The position numbers and the translations under genes were made by a program. Below the pieces are notes generated by a model. It saw only the letters and a list, made by a program, of their open reading frames with translations, searched no databases and was not told the origin of the DNA. 64,000 bases of DNA from Enterocloster hominis (ex Liu et al. 2021) (GTDB lineage Bacteria > Bacillota > Clostridia > Lachnospirales > Lachnospiraceae): assembly GCA_014385265.1 (NCBI GenBank), contig JACRTJ010000008.1, positions 62,001-126,000 on the forward strand. The letters run 5' to 3'. Shown here one piece after another: positions 45,157-53,653 of this stretch; within the stretch, counting starts at the first letter, position 1; each line of letters begins with the position of its first letter.

Positions 45157-45240
45157 CTGAAAAAATAAGAAGAGCATCTGTACTGTGCCCCGAAGATGAA
45201 GTATAATGGGAGCATATAACAGAACAGGAGGCGGAAGGCC

Positions 45241-45900
45241 ATGACCATATCCCAGTATTTTCCCATTTATGACCAGCTGGACAAAGCAGACCAGGAAAGG
45301 CTCGATTATGCGGCGGTGAAGCGGAGGGTTCCAAAAGGCACGCTTCTCCATGGCGGAGACGGCGTATGCACCGGCCTGCTGGTGATCGCCTCCGGCCAGC
45401 TCCGGGCCCATATGATCTCCGAAGAGGGGAGGGAGATCACTCTGTACCGGCTGTTTGAGCGGGATATCTGCCTGTTTTCGGCTTCCTGCATCATGAGCAG
45501 TCTCCAGTTTGACGTGTTCATCTCTGCGGAGAAGGACACGGAGCTCTGGATCATCCCGCCGGATTTTTATAAGGGGCTGATGGAGCGGTCGGCCGTGGTG
45601 GCCAACTATACCAGCCAGATCATGGCATCCCGGTTTACGGATGTCATGTGGCTCATGGACCAGGTGATGTGGAAGAGCTTCGATAAACGGCTGGCGGGCT
45701 TCCTTCTGGAGGAAAGCGTCCTGGAGGAGACGGATACCCTTAAGATCACCCATGAAAAGATCGCCAGCCATATGGGCACCGCCAGGGAGGTGGTCACCCG
45801 GATGTTAAAGTATTTCCAGACCGAGGGCCTGGTACGGCTTTCCAGGGGGGCTGTGGAGATCCTGGACCGGAAGGGGCTTTCCGTACTGGCGGATACATAA
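45241..45900 (+). CDS. Crp/Fnr family transcriptional regulator
   Basis: This 219-residue regulator has an N-terminal cyclic-nucleotide-binding-type beta-roll (residues 20-115: GTLLHGGDGVCTGLLVIASGQLRAHM, then EGREITLYRLFERDICLFSASCIM). After the dimer helix comes an HTH_Crp domain (DTLKITHEKIASHMGTAREVVTRMLKYFQTEGLVRLSRGAVEILD). There is no N-terminal Cys cluster like that of Fnr. AGGAGG precedes the ATG and TATAAT lies at 45202. It converges with a thioredoxin gene 14 bases away, and in many Firmicutes such a pair takes part in redox stress control. Confidence 0.93.
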   Translation: MTISQYFPIYDQLDKADQERLDYAAVKRRVPKGTLLHGGDGVCTGLLVIASGQLRAHMISEEGREITLYRLFERDICLFSASCIMSSLQFDVFISAEKDTELWIIPPDFYKGLMERSAVVANYTSQIMASRFTDVMWLMDQVMWKSFDKRLAGFLLEESVLEETDTLKITHEKIASHMGTAREVVTRMLKYFQTEGLVRLSRGAVEILDRKGLSVLADT

Positions 45901-45914
45901 AAGACCGCTGCTGC

Positions 45915-46226
45915 TTATTTTCCAATGAATTTCAGGATCTGCTGTTTTGGCATGGCGCCCATGGTCTTACGGACGACTTTTCCGTTTTCCATGTAAAACA
46001 GGGAGGGAATGCTCATGACGCCGAACTGTCCGGCCAGCTCCGGCTGTTCATCCACGTTGATCTTTCCCACCCGGATCTCCGGATGGTCCTCTGCGATCTC
46101 ATCCACAATGGGGGATACCATCCGGCAGGGGCCGCACCAGGACGCCCAGAAATCCAGAAGGACAGGACGGTCGCTTCCCATGATCTCCTGTTCAAAGTTT
46201 TCGCTTGTGATATTCATAACTGACAT
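45915..46226 (-). CDS. trxA: Thioredoxin
   Basis: This 103-residue disulfide reductase has the active site WCGPC (C31, C34) in [12 protein letters not shown] and the cis-proline segment [12 protein letters not shown]. Length and motif order are those of classical TrxA. AAGGAGG is 7 bases before the ATG. It is divergent from the thiamine gene and convergent with the Crp/Fnr regulator. No thioredoxin reductase gene is nearby. Confidence 0.96.
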   Translation of the reverse strand: MSVMNITSENFEQEIMGSDRPVLLDFWASWCGPCRMVSPIVDEIAEDHPEIRVGKINVDEQPELAGQFGVMSIPSLFYMENGKVVRKTMGAMPKQQILKFIGK

Positions 46227-46381
46227 AGAAAAACCTCCTTGTGGCTGATCGTTTATTTTCGTTCTTTATATCTGTATCATACCAGAAGGAGGCGGGGGCT
46301 TCCGTGACAAGATCACAAAAGCCCATGCCGGGCCGCCCGGGGCGGTACGGACTGGAAAATCAAAAAAGGAGGAGCAGAAAC

Positions 46382-47812
46382 ATGAACTGCAGACCGGAGG
46401 ACATGCTTGTATATGCGGTGACAGACCGGGCCTGGTTAAAGGGGGAAAGCCTGAAGGACCAGGTGGAAAAGGCATTAAAGGGAGGAGTGACCTTTGTGCA
46501 GCTCCGGGAAAAAAATCTGGACCGCCGCTTATTTTTAGAGGAGGCTGCGACCATAAAGGAGCTGTGTGATTCCTTCCATGTTCCCTTTGTCATCAACGAC
46601 GATGTGGAGATCGCCCTGGCCTCCGGGGCCGACGGGGTCCATGTGGGCCAGAAGGATATGGACGTAAAAGAGGCCAGAAGGCGTCTGGGGCCGGGAAAGA
46701 TCATCGGCGTGTCCTGTAAGACCGTGGAGCAGGCAAAGGCGGCGGAGGCCGGAGGGGCCGATTATCTGGGCGTGGGAGCCATGTATCCCACAGATACCAA
46801 ATCGGATACCTCCCAGGTAACGGTGGAGACCTTAAAGGCCATATGCCGGGCGGTGGATATCCCGGTGGTGGCCATCGGAGGGATCCGGGCGGACCGGATC
46901 CAGCCTTTAAAAGGGACCGGGGCCGACGGAGTGGCCGTGGTCAGCGCCATTTTCGGCCAGCCGGATATTGAAGCGGCCGCCAGACGGCTTAAAGAGACGG
47001 CGGAGATGTATCTGGGAAGGCACAGACGCCGGAAGACGGTCCTGACCATTGCGGGCAGCGATTCCAGCGGCGGGGCCGGGATCCAGGCAGACTTAAAGAC
47101 CATGCTGGCCAACGGTGTTTACGGCATGAGCGCCATTACGGCCCTGACGGCCCAGAATACCACAGGGGTCTCCGGGATCTTTCCTGTGACGCCGGAATTT
47201 TTAGCCATGCAGATCGACAGCGTCTTTTCGGATATCCGTCCCGATGCCGTAAAGATCGGGATGGTATCCTCAGGGGAGCTGATCCGGGTCATTGCAGAAC
47301 GGCTTTCCTATTATAAAGCGGAGAATATCGTGGTGGATCCGGTGATGATCTCCACCAGCGGCTCCAGGCTCCTGGACGAGGATGCTGTGGGAGCCTTAAA
47401 GGAGCTCCTTCTGCCTATGGCTGCGGTGGCGACGCCCAATATCCCGGAGGCGGAGGTGCTTTCTGGGATCTGCATCCGGTCATCTGAGGACATGGTCCGG
47501 GCGGCGGAGATCATAAGCCGGGAGTACGGCTGTGCTGTTTTATGTAAGGGCGGTCACCGGTTAAACGATGCCAACGATCTTTTGTACCGTGACGGCGGCT
47601 TTTGCTGGTTCATGGGGCGGCGGATCGACAATCCCAACACCCATGGGACCGGCTGTACGCTGTCCAGCGCCATTGCCTCAGGGCTTGCCAGGGGATACAG
47701 CCTGGAGCAGGCGGTGGAGAGGGCCAAGGAGTATCTGTCCGGCGCGCTGGAGGCCATGCTGGATCTGGGCTCTGGTTCCGGCCCCATGGACCATGGGTTC
47801 CAGATCCCATAG
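46382..47812 (+). CDS. thiED: Bifunctional thiamine-phosphate synthase / HMP(-P) kinase (ThiE-ThiD fusion)
   Basis: This is a single 476-residue protein. Residues 1-210 are ThiE, joining the pyrimidine and thiazole phosphates to thiamine phosphate (YAVTDRAWL, GVTFVQLREKNLD, FVINDDVEIALASGADGVHVGQKD, PVVAIGGI). Residues 217-476 are ThiD, phosphorylating hydroxymethylpyrimidine twice (TVLTIAGSDSSGGAGIQADLKTM, VVDPVMISTSG, TPNIPEAE, NTHGTGCTLSSAIAS). The Arg-rich linker HRRRK joins them. The ATG at 46382 has AAAGGAGGAG upstream. No other thiamine gene and no TPP riboswitch was found nearby. Confidence 0.94.
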   Translation: MNCRPEDMLVYAVTDRAWLKGESLKDQVEKALKGGVTFVQLREKNLDRRLFLEEAATIKELCDSFHVPFVINDDVEIALASGADGVHVGQKDMDVKEARRRLGPGKIIGVSCKTVEQAKAAEAGGADYLGVGAMYPTDTKSDTSQVTVETLKAICRAVDIPVVAIGGIRADRIQPLKGTGADGVAVVSAIFGQPDIEAAARRLKETAEMYLGRHRRRKTVLTIAGSDSSGGAGIQADLKTMLANGVYGMSAITALTAQNTTGVSGIFPVTPEFLAMQIDSVFSDIRPDAVKIGMVSSGELIRVIAERLSYYKAENIVVDPVMISTSGSRLLDEDAVGALKELLLPMAAVATPNIPEAEVLSGICIRSSEDMVRAAEIISREYGCAVLCKGGHRLNDANDLLYRDGGFCWFMGRRIDNPNTHGTGCTLSSAIASGLARGYSLEQAVERAKEYLSGALEAMLDLGSGSGPMDHGFQIP

Positions 47813-47890
47813 GAACCGTCTTTACAAGGAGGACGGGTCTGTGATATAGTTGACTAAGTATTTAGAACTGCATACACTGGAGGAAAAATC

Positions 47891-48472
47891 ATGAATTTTT
47901 TGGAAGAACGGATCCAGAAGGACGGGATCGTAAAAGAAGGAAATGTATTAAAGGTTGACAGCTTTTTAAACCATCAGATGGATATCCGTCTCCTGGAGCA
48001 GATGGGAGAGGAGTTCAAGCGCCGCTTTGCAGACGTACAGGTGGACAAGATCCTGACCATCGAGGCATCCGGGATCGGCATTGCCTGCATTGCCGCCAGA
48101 TATTTCGATGTGCCGGTGGTATTTGCCAAAAAGACCCAGAGCATCAATCTGGACGGAGAAATGTATGTGGCAGAGGTGGAATCCTTTACCCATAAATGCA
48201 AAAACCAGGTCATCGTATCCAAAAAGTTTTTAAAGGAAGGGGAGCATGTGCTCCTGATCGACGACTTCCTGGCCAACGGCTGTGCGCTTCAGGGGCTTTT
48301 ATCCATCGTAGCCCAGGCTGGAGCCATTACAGAGGGGATCGGGATCGCCATTGAAAAGGGCTTCCAGAGCGGCGGCCGGATCATAAGAAACCTGGGCTAC
48401 CGTCTGGAATCCCTGGCTATCGTGGATGCCATGGACGCAGAGACGGGAACGGTAACCTTCCGTGAGCAGTAG
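47891..48472 (+). CDS. xpt: Xanthine phosphoribosyltransferase
   Basis: This 193-residue purine salvage enzyme makes XMP from xanthine and PRPP. It has the N-terminal [31 protein letters not shown] fingerprint, [26 protein letters not shown], and the PRPP loop [20 protein letters not shown] precedes the ATG. Many Firmicute xpt genes have a purine riboswitch; none is recognisable in the 78 bases upstream. A TTGACT-17-TACACT pair at 47850-47878 would start the RNA almost at the AUG. The end overlaps the next gene by 11 bases. Confidence 0.95.
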   Translation: MNFLEERIQKDGIVKEGNVLKVDSFLNHQMDIRLLEQMGEEFKRRFADVQVDKILTIEASGIGIACIAARYFDVPVVFAKKTQSINLDGEMYVAEVESFTHKCKNQVIVSKKFLKEGEHVLLIDDFLANGCALQGLLSIVAQAGAITEGIGIAIEKGFQSGGRIIRNLGYRLESLAIVDAMDAETGTVTFREQ

Positions 48473-51044
48473 GGGGCGGAATCCGTTCCTTCTGCTGATC
48501 CTGGCAGCTTTTCTGGTGATGAATGTGGTGGGGACAGGTCTGACGCTTCGGGCCTGCCCCCAGTTTTCTATTTCCAGGGAAGCGCTTTTTGGGGAAAATG
48601 GAAGGAACCTAAAAGAATTTGAACTGGGAGAACGGGGGGAGCTGACGTCTCTTTCCAGTGATCCGTGGATCTATTACGCCTTTGGAGAGCCGGTGAACGT
48701 CCGGTTTCTTACGGTGGAGGTATCTGGTGTAGGAGGAGCCGGCTCGGAGGCCCAGCTTTATCTGATCCCGTCGGCGGGCTACCGGACGATGGCGCTCACA
48801 GACGGAAGGCTCTCGGCCCGGTTCGGCCGTGCCCAGGGGTACCGGGGAGTCAGTGCCATCCGCCTGGATCTGGCCACGGAGCCGGGGGCAGTGCTTACGG
48901 TGGAGGGCGCGGTGGTCAACGACCGCCTGGCAGTGATCCTGGATTTTCAGAAGCTGTATCTGTCCGCCTGGGCTCTGGGGCTTCTGGCGGTCCTGGAAGT
49001 ACTGGGATGGAGGCGGCTTTTCATGCTCCGGCAGGAGGAACGGAGGGGATCCTCTGGGAGATCCGGACCGGCGGCCATGGGCTTTCCAAGAAAATGGCCC
49101 CCCATCCTGGCCGCTGCGGCGCTACAGGCAATTTTAAAGGCCGGGATTCTGTGGACCCTCAGAAAACCCCTCATGGACAATGACGGAGCGGGACGTCAAC
49201 ATCTTTTGTGCTGGATGTTTGTTCTGGGCCTGGAGGTCTTTACCATTATGTCCCTGCATCTGGGAGCGGGAAGAAAGCGGAAAAACATCTGGTGCAGCCT
49301 GGGACTTGCGGTCCCCTTTTCCTTTGTATGGTTTTCCGCGGCCGAGCTTCTGAACCTGGCTACCTTCGATTTCCAGACACCGCTTTATCTGGTCCTGAAC
49401 CTGGTCCTGTGCGCCCTGGTGCCGGCGGTATTTCTGCTGGTCCTGGGAAACGCGGCTCTGGCCTTTTCGGGAGCGGCCCTGCTTTTTGGAGTGCTTTCGG
49501 TGGCTAACCATTATTACGGTGCGCTGAGAAACAATCCCCTGGAATACTTTGATATTGCCAATGCGGGGACGGCTGTCCATGTGCTGGGAAATTATTCCCT
49601 GTCTCTGGATGGAGTGTCGGCAGCTGCGGTCCTGGCCCTTCTGGTGACAGTCCTTACGCTGTTTTCTGCCCTGGGCACAGCCCGCTGTGAAAGAAGGCTC
49701 AGAGGATTTCTGGGGAATGTGGCCCTGGCGGCTGCGGCGGCTGCGGTCTTTGCGGCGAAGCTTCCCACCTTTGACAATTTTTCCAATCTCCAGATCATCA
49801 CAAGAGAAAAGGGATATCTGCTCTCCTTTGCTTCCTTTATAAAGATGGGGAGGGTGAAGACGCCGGAGGGCTATACGGCAAAGCGGGCGGAGGAGATCCT
49901 GGAGACGGCTTTGGACGGTGCTGGGAACGAAACGGGACTTCTTAGGGAAGCCGGAGACCGTTACCCCAATCTAATCGTTATTATGAATGAGACCCTGGCG
50001 GACCTTCCGGCCATTTACGGCTTTGAGACAGACACAGACGTGTTTCCCAATATCCATTCCATGGACAATGCGGTCAGAGGAAAGGTCCTTACATCGGTTT
50101 ACGGAGGGGGAACGGCCAACACAGAGTATGAATTCCTCACGGGCAACAGCCTTTATTTCCTGCCTCCTGGCAGCAGTCCCTATGTCCAGTATATGGGAAG
50201 TGTCCAGCAGTCCCTGGCCTGGAAGCTGAAGGAGCTGGGCTACCAGACGGCGGCGTATCATCCGTACCTGCCCATCAGCTACCGCAGATCGTCGGTGTAT
50301 CCGCTTCTGGGACTGGATGCGTTCTATTCAGAGGAGGACAGCCTGCCCCACGAGGAATATCTCCGCACCTATGTGAGCGACCGGGCAGATTTTAAAAATG
50401 TGATCCATCTTTATGAGGAAAGGGAGCCGGGCCGCCCATTTTTCATGTTCAATGTGACCATGCAGAACCACGGCGGATATTCGGAGGACGAACCGGCGGT
50501 GGATGTGACGGTGATGCCTGTGGATCAGGAGCTCCAGACGCCGCAGATGTTAGAATATCTGTCTCTGATCCGCGAATCTGACGCGGCCTTTAAGGAGCTG
50601 ACTGTTTACTTCTCAGAGGCAGAGGAGGACACGGTGATCCTGATGTTCGGCGACCACCAGCCCAGCATGGACGAAGGCGTATCGGAGTTCATGGACCAGA
50701 AGCTGGAGGAACGGGACGGGGAGCTGGACTCCCAGAGGCGGTATTACGCCAGCTTTATCCTTTGGGCGAATTTTGACATTCAGGAGATGTCAGATGTGGT
50801 CACCTCCCCGGGCTTTCTGCGTCCCCTGCTGCTGGAGGCGGCGGGAGTGCCCCTGAATGCCTATGAGAGCTTCCTTTTTGAGACGGCGGCCGCCTACCCA
50901 GCCATGAACGCCTTCGGCTGCTTCGACGCCTCCGGCCAGTGGAACTCCAGGATGGAGGATGAGGAGGGGGTGCTGGAGGAATACCAGTATCTGGTGTACC
51001 AGAACGTGTTTGATAAGAAGAGCATGGGAGAGGGGTACAGATAG
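48462..51044 (+). CDS. LTA synthase-like membrane sulfatase-fold protein
   Basis: This 860-residue polytopic protein has one N-terminal membrane helix, an extracytoplasmic insert (about residues 35-155), several membrane helices (about 160-450), and a C-terminal extracellular sulfatase-fold domain. The nucleophile region [14 protein letters not shown] places the likely catalytic Thr at T551. Metal ligands are suggested by [18 protein letters not shown] and FGDHQPSMD. Relatives transfer glycerol phosphate to teichoic acids or phosphoethanolamine to envelope polymers; the exact polymer is unknown. The start is a GTG at 48462 inside the xpt gene, which implies translational coupling. Confidence 0.85.
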   Translation: MSSRGRNPFLLLILAAFLVMNVVGTGLTLRACPQFSISREALFGENGRNLKEFELGERGELTSLSSDPWIYYAFGEPVNVRFLTVEVSGVGGAGSEAQLYLIPSAGYRTMALTDGRLSARFGRAQGYRGVSAIRLDLATEPGAVLTVEGAVVNDRLAVILDFQKLYLSAWALGLLAVLEVLGWRRLFMLRQEERRGSSGRSGPAAMGFPRKWPPILAAAALQAILKAGILWTLRKPLMDNDGAGRQHLLCWMFVLGLEVFTIMSLHLGAGRKRKNIWCSLGLAVPFSFVWFSAAELLNLATFDFQTPLYLVLNLVLCALVPAVFLLVLGNAALAFSGAALLFGVLSVANHYYGALRNNPLEYFDIANAGTAVHVLGNYSLSLDGVSAAAVLALLVTVLTLFSALGTARCERRLRGFLGNVALAAAAAAVFAAKLPTFDNFSNLQIITREKGYLLSFASFIKMGRVKTPEGYTAKRAEEILETALDGAGNETGLLREAGDRYPNLIVIMNETLADLPAIYGFETDTDVFPNIHSMDNAVRGKVLTSVYGGGTANTEYEFLTGNSLYFLPPGSSPYVQYMGSVQQSLAWKLKELGYQTAAYHPYLPISYRRSSVYPLLGLDAFYSEEDSLPHEEYLRTYVSDRADFKNVIHLYEEREPGRPFFMFNVTMQNHGGYSEDEPAVDVTVMPVDQELQTPQMLEYLSLIRESDAAFKELTVYFSEAEEDTVILMFGDHQPSMDEGVSEFMDQKLEERDGELDSQRRYYASFILWANFDIQEMSDVVTSPGFLRPLLLEAAGVPLNAYESFLFETAAAYPAMNAFGCFDASGQWNSRMEDEEGVLEEYQYLVYQNVFDKKSMGEGYR

Positions 51045-51091
51045 AGGGGGAGACGATCTTGATCTCTTTGCAGTCAGGATTTGTCAGTTTT

Positions 51092-51256
51092 TTAGATCTT
51101 TGCCACAAGACGGTTGAAATCATTCTGATATGCCCTGTCCTGTGGCAAGTATCCGGCAGTTATAATAGTATCCAGATTGTCATGGATGGCTGCTCCTTTC
51201 TGCCCGTAGGCATAGAAAGAGGACAGTCGGTTTTCCCGGCTGTCCCTTGGGGTGGT
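51092..51256 (-). pseudogene. C-terminal remnant of an unrecognised protein
   Basis: An open minus-strand stretch runs from a stop at 51257 to a stop at 51092 with no start codon. Its last 40 residues have protein-like composition (FYAYGQKGAAIHDNLD, then AGYLPQDRAYQNDFNRLVAKI). This suggests the tail of a deleted gene. The family was not recognised, and chance cannot be excluded. Confidence 0.3.
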
Positions 51257-51304
51257 TTATTTAATTTTACTGTGTACTGCTTGATAAGTGGGAATCTGCT
51301 GGCT

Positions 51305-51491
51305 CTATAATCGCTCCTGGTCTTTTGGTTTTTTCACTGTATGATCAGCCAGTGCAACGCTTATAATAAATGCAATTACCCAACACGTCACTGTATATGC
51401 TCAGGGTATTTCTGAAAACCAAATCAATAAAATAGCAGAAGATAAGAAAGTATACTACTGTAAAGAAGACCATAAGAATCTTTTCCTTCAT
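51305..51491 (-). pseudogene. Frameshifted small membrane protein
   Basis: The ATG at 51491 opens MKEKILMVFFTVVYFLIFCYFIDLVFRNT. A -1 or +1 shift around 51410-51430 would continue as YTVTCWVIAFIISVALADHTV, KKPKDQERL and a stop at 51305. Joined, this is a two-helix membrane protein of about 62 residues with a charged tail. The span of 187 bases is one more than a whole number of codons, as expected for a single-base insertion. As it stands the first frame ends early with a 48-residue product. Confidence 0.45.
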
Positions 51492-51589
51492 AACATCCGC
51501 CTTCTATCATCGAATCTCAGAATTCTGCTTTGTCTTTTTAATTTTACATACTCAAACCATCCAATACGAAAAAGTTTTGAAATATAATA

Positions 51590-51616
51590 AGTTTTTACGT
51601 ATTAAACGTAAAAACT
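51590..51616. promoter_or_regulatory. Perfect 11-bp palindrome, candidate operator of the AAA ATPase gene
   Basis: AGTTTTTACGT (51590-51600) and ACGTAAAAACT (51606-51616) flank ATTAA. It ends one base before the -35 box at 51618, a position where a bound dimer would control the promoter. Confidence 0.65.
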
Positions 51617-51617
51617 A

Positions 51618-51646
51618 TTGATATCCAAGAACTTTTTCTGTATACT
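51618..51646 (+). promoter_or_regulatory. Promoter of the AAA ATPase gene
   Basis: TTGATA (51618-51623) and TATACT (51641-51646) are separated by 17 bases, about 29 bases before the ATG at 51675. Confidence 0.7.
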
Positions 51647-51674
51647 ATGAGTAGGAAATGAGGAGGCGAGTGAT

Positions 51675-52874
51675 ATGATTATCCGGTCAGACTATATGAA
51701 TACGCTGAAAACCTATCGGGACGTTCCGCTTGTGAAGATATTAGCGGGAATCCGGCGCTGTGGCAAATCCACAATTTTAGATATGCTGCGGGATGATCTG
51801 CTGGAAAGTGGGATTGCCGCAGACCATATTATCAGTATGCGATATACGTCGGAGGATTTTGATGACGGTATGACCGACAAAGATATGTATAACGGTATAA
51901 AGAGGCAAATGACCAATGAAGGGCGCTACTACCTTTTGCTGGATGAAGTACAGGAAATCGAAGGTTGGGAAAAAGCGGTCAATAGTCTGTTGGAGAATGC
52001 CAACACTGATATTTATGTGACCGGCTCCAATTCCAAACTGATGTCCAGCGAAATATCCACCTACTTGACAGGGCGGTATATTTCCATTCCGGTTTATACG
52101 TTGTCTTTTTCTGAGTATTTAGAATTCAAAAAATCAGATTCCCGTCATCCAAAGGAATTGTTAAATGAATATCTGCGATTGGGTGGTTTCCCAATTGTGG
52201 CGCTGGGCAACTTTGATGAACGCTCCGCCTATCAGATCGTGGAGGGTATCTATAACTCTGTTATTACGAACGATATTACAAAAAGGCATAATATCACGAA
52301 CTTTGATTTATTTAATCGTGTTGTAAAGTATATCGTGGAAAACGTGGGCAAGACCTTTTCGGCCAATGCCATTGCGAAGTTTCTCAAAAGCGAGGGGCGC
52401 TCTCTGTCGGTGGAGGCGGTTTATAACTATCTGAACTGGCTGGAAAAGGCGTTTGTGATCTATCGCTGCCAGCGGTATGATCTGCAGGGAAAATCTGTAC
52501 TGAAAACCCAGGAAAAATTCTATCTGGCAGATGCGTCCCTAAAATACTGCATCATGGGATTTAATCCAAAGTCCATAGCGGCTATGCTGGAGAACATCGT
52601 GTATTTTGAGCTGCGGCGTCGAGGCTATGAGGTCTATATCGGAAAAAACGGAACGAAAGAAATTGACTTTGTGGCAGTGCAGCGCGATGAGCGTATCTAC
52701 GTTCAGGTATGCCGCAGGCTGCCGGAGGAATCTGATCGGGAAATCGCCAATCTCCTTGAAATCAGGGATCACTATCCTAAATACGTTGTGACGCTGGATG
52801 AATTGGCCTCAGGAAATGTGAATGGTGTAAAAATCATACACCTGGCGGATTTTTTGCTTAGTGCTGAGTATTGA
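51675..52874 (+). CDS. ATP-binding protein, AAA_14 + DUF4143
   Basis: This 399-residue P-loop protein has Walker A GIRRCGKST (about residues 26-34), Walker B YYLLLDEVQEI, sensor-like VTGSNSKLMSSE, and the LSFSEYLEF motif of AAA_14. The DUF4143 winged-helix and nuclease-like region ends with KEIDFVAVQRDERIYVQVC, which resembles the PD-(D/E)XK core of DUF4143. These proteins are common in Firmicutes and often horizontally spread; their role is unsettled. GAGGAGG precedes the ATG. Lower GC than its neighbours and the adjoining gene scraps suggest transfer. Confidence 0.88.
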   Translation: MIIRSDYMNTLKTYRDVPLVKILAGIRRCGKSTILDMLRDDLLESGIAADHIISMRYTSEDFDDGMTDKDMYNGIKRQMTNEGRYYLLLDEVQEIEGWEKAVNSLLENANTDIYVTGSNSKLMSSEISTYLTGRYISIPVYTLSFSEYLEFKKSDSRHPKELLNEYLRLGGFPIVALGNFDERSAYQIVEGIYNSVITNDITKRHNITNFDLFNRVVKYIVENVGKTFSANAIAKFLKSEGRSLSVEAVYNYLNWLEKAFVIYRCQRYDLQGKSVLKTQEKFYLADASLKYCIMGFNPKSIAAMLENIVYFELRRRGYEVYIGKNGTKEIDFVAVQRDERIYVQVCRRLPEESDREIANLLEIRDHYPKYVVTLDELASGNVNGVKIIHLADFLLSAEY

Positions 52875-52887
52875 AATAAGAGAGAAT

Positions 52888-53247
52888 ATGACGAATATGG
52901 CAGAAAGCAAATATAAATTCGAGAGGCTGACGCCAACTGATGATGTGGATTTAGCTGTTTATGAGAAAGCAATAGATTATGTATTTCAAAATCCTGATAT
53001 TAAAAATGTAGCTATTTCTGGTGCATATAGTGCCGGAAAAAGCAGCGTTTTGGCTTCAAATAAGAAAAATCATAGTGGCTTACGCTTTCTGCATATTTCA
53101 CTTGCACATTTTCAATCACCAAGTGAAAAGGATGAGCCAGAGGCTAAAGAGTCCGTTTTAGAGGGAAAAAATTTAAATCAGCTAATACATCAAATTTCAT
53201 CAGATAAAATTCCTCAAAAGGTTTTCAAAAATGGGAGAATCATTTAA
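52888..53247 (+). pseudogene. Truncated YobI-like P-loop NTPase (N-terminal 119 residues)
   Basis: The sequence FERLTPTDDVDLAVYEKAIDYV, then KNVAISGAYSAGKSSVLAS (Walker A) and FLHISLAHFQ matches the beginning of the very large YobI-type NTPases. After QISSDKIPQKVFKN, where the family continues for about a thousand residues, the frame stops and unrelated transposase remains follow. It is AT-rich, with GC far below the flanking genes. It starts 13 bases after the AAA/DUF4143 gene and was probably one operon with it before truncation by an IS1182-type element. The remaining piece is unlikely to act alone. Confidence 0.75.
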
Positions 53248-53270
53248 AAATAATTAAGCGACTGCATTCC

Positions 53271-53443
53271 TTACGAAAAAAGTCTGAAAAAAGACTTTCG
53301 CAGAGTGTCTGCAAGGAAGCCTGTGCGGAAACGGGCAATCGTGCTGTGGCAGGGAGCTTTCTGCCTGGCAAGCTGTAATCTAATTCCTCCGGTTCGTGGC
53401 TGAGCAGCCGGACAGATTCATTGTTGGGAACCAAACCTTCCAT
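53271..53443 (-). pseudogene. IS1182 family transposase relic
   Basis: The first 23 residues, MEGLVPNNESVRLLSHEPEELDY, match the conserved opening of IS1182-type transposases. In another frame just downstream, APCHSTIARFRTGFLADTLRKSFF resembles a block that normally lies about 100 residues later in the family. An internal deletion with frameshift is implied, and a stop follows at 53271. This element probably cut the YobI-like gene at 53247. Confidence 0.6.
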
Positions 53444-53483
53444 ATTTAATGGCAAAACCCGTTGATAAGCCTCGCTGAAATTA

Positions 53484-53586
53484 GGTATAATTTTTATGGT
53501 ATTTGGAATTACTGGATATTAATTATACCATGGATTACGGGCTCTTCTGAGTCCGTTTTCTGTTTTTTGACATAAAAGAGGAGCCC
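53484..53586. repeat. Two inverted repeats in the gap 53444-53653
   Basis: GGTATAATT (53484-53492) pairs with AATTATACC (53521-53529). GGGCTCTTCT (53539-53548) pairs with AGAGGAGCCC (53577-53586), with one G-U pair. The first may mark the promoter end of the IS relic, the second an old terminator. Nothing else was seen in this gap. Confidence 0.45.
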
Positions 53587-53653
53587 TTGCTCCATAGATG
53601 ATTTCTCATCTATTTTGCAACGGCCCCTGGTTGATATAAGCCTCTATGATTGA

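Larger units (their letters stand above)
44715..45240. other. Gene-poor stretch before the Crp/Fnr regulator
   Basis: These 526 bases lack a recognisable protein gene. They hold a perfect consensus promoter (44885-44913), a hairpin terminator (45110-45156) and a -10 box (TATAAT, 45202-45207) just before the Crp/Fnr gene. The stretch between promoter and terminator is a candidate small-RNA gene. Confidence 0.6.
51045..51674. other. Low-GC gap with two gene remnants and an operator-promoter
   Basis: These 630 bases lack an intact gene. They hold an inverted repeat TTGCCACA/TGTGGCAA (51099-51155), a hairpin GGACAG...CTGTCC (51221-51245), two minus-strand remnants (51092-51256 and 51305-51491), and the palindrome and promoter of the AAA ATPase gene. 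Confidence 0.6.

Noticed and set aside
44869-45771. 300-codon frame opposite the Crp/Fnr regulator
   Set aside because: It crosses a promoter, a terminator and a clear regulator gene, and has no recognisable domain.
46227-46381. TPP riboswitch upstream of thiED
   Set aside because: The expected CUGAGA and ACCUGAU elements are not present in the leader.
47813-47890. Purine riboswitch upstream of xpt
   Set aside because: The leader is too short, and no aptamer core with paired loops could be found.
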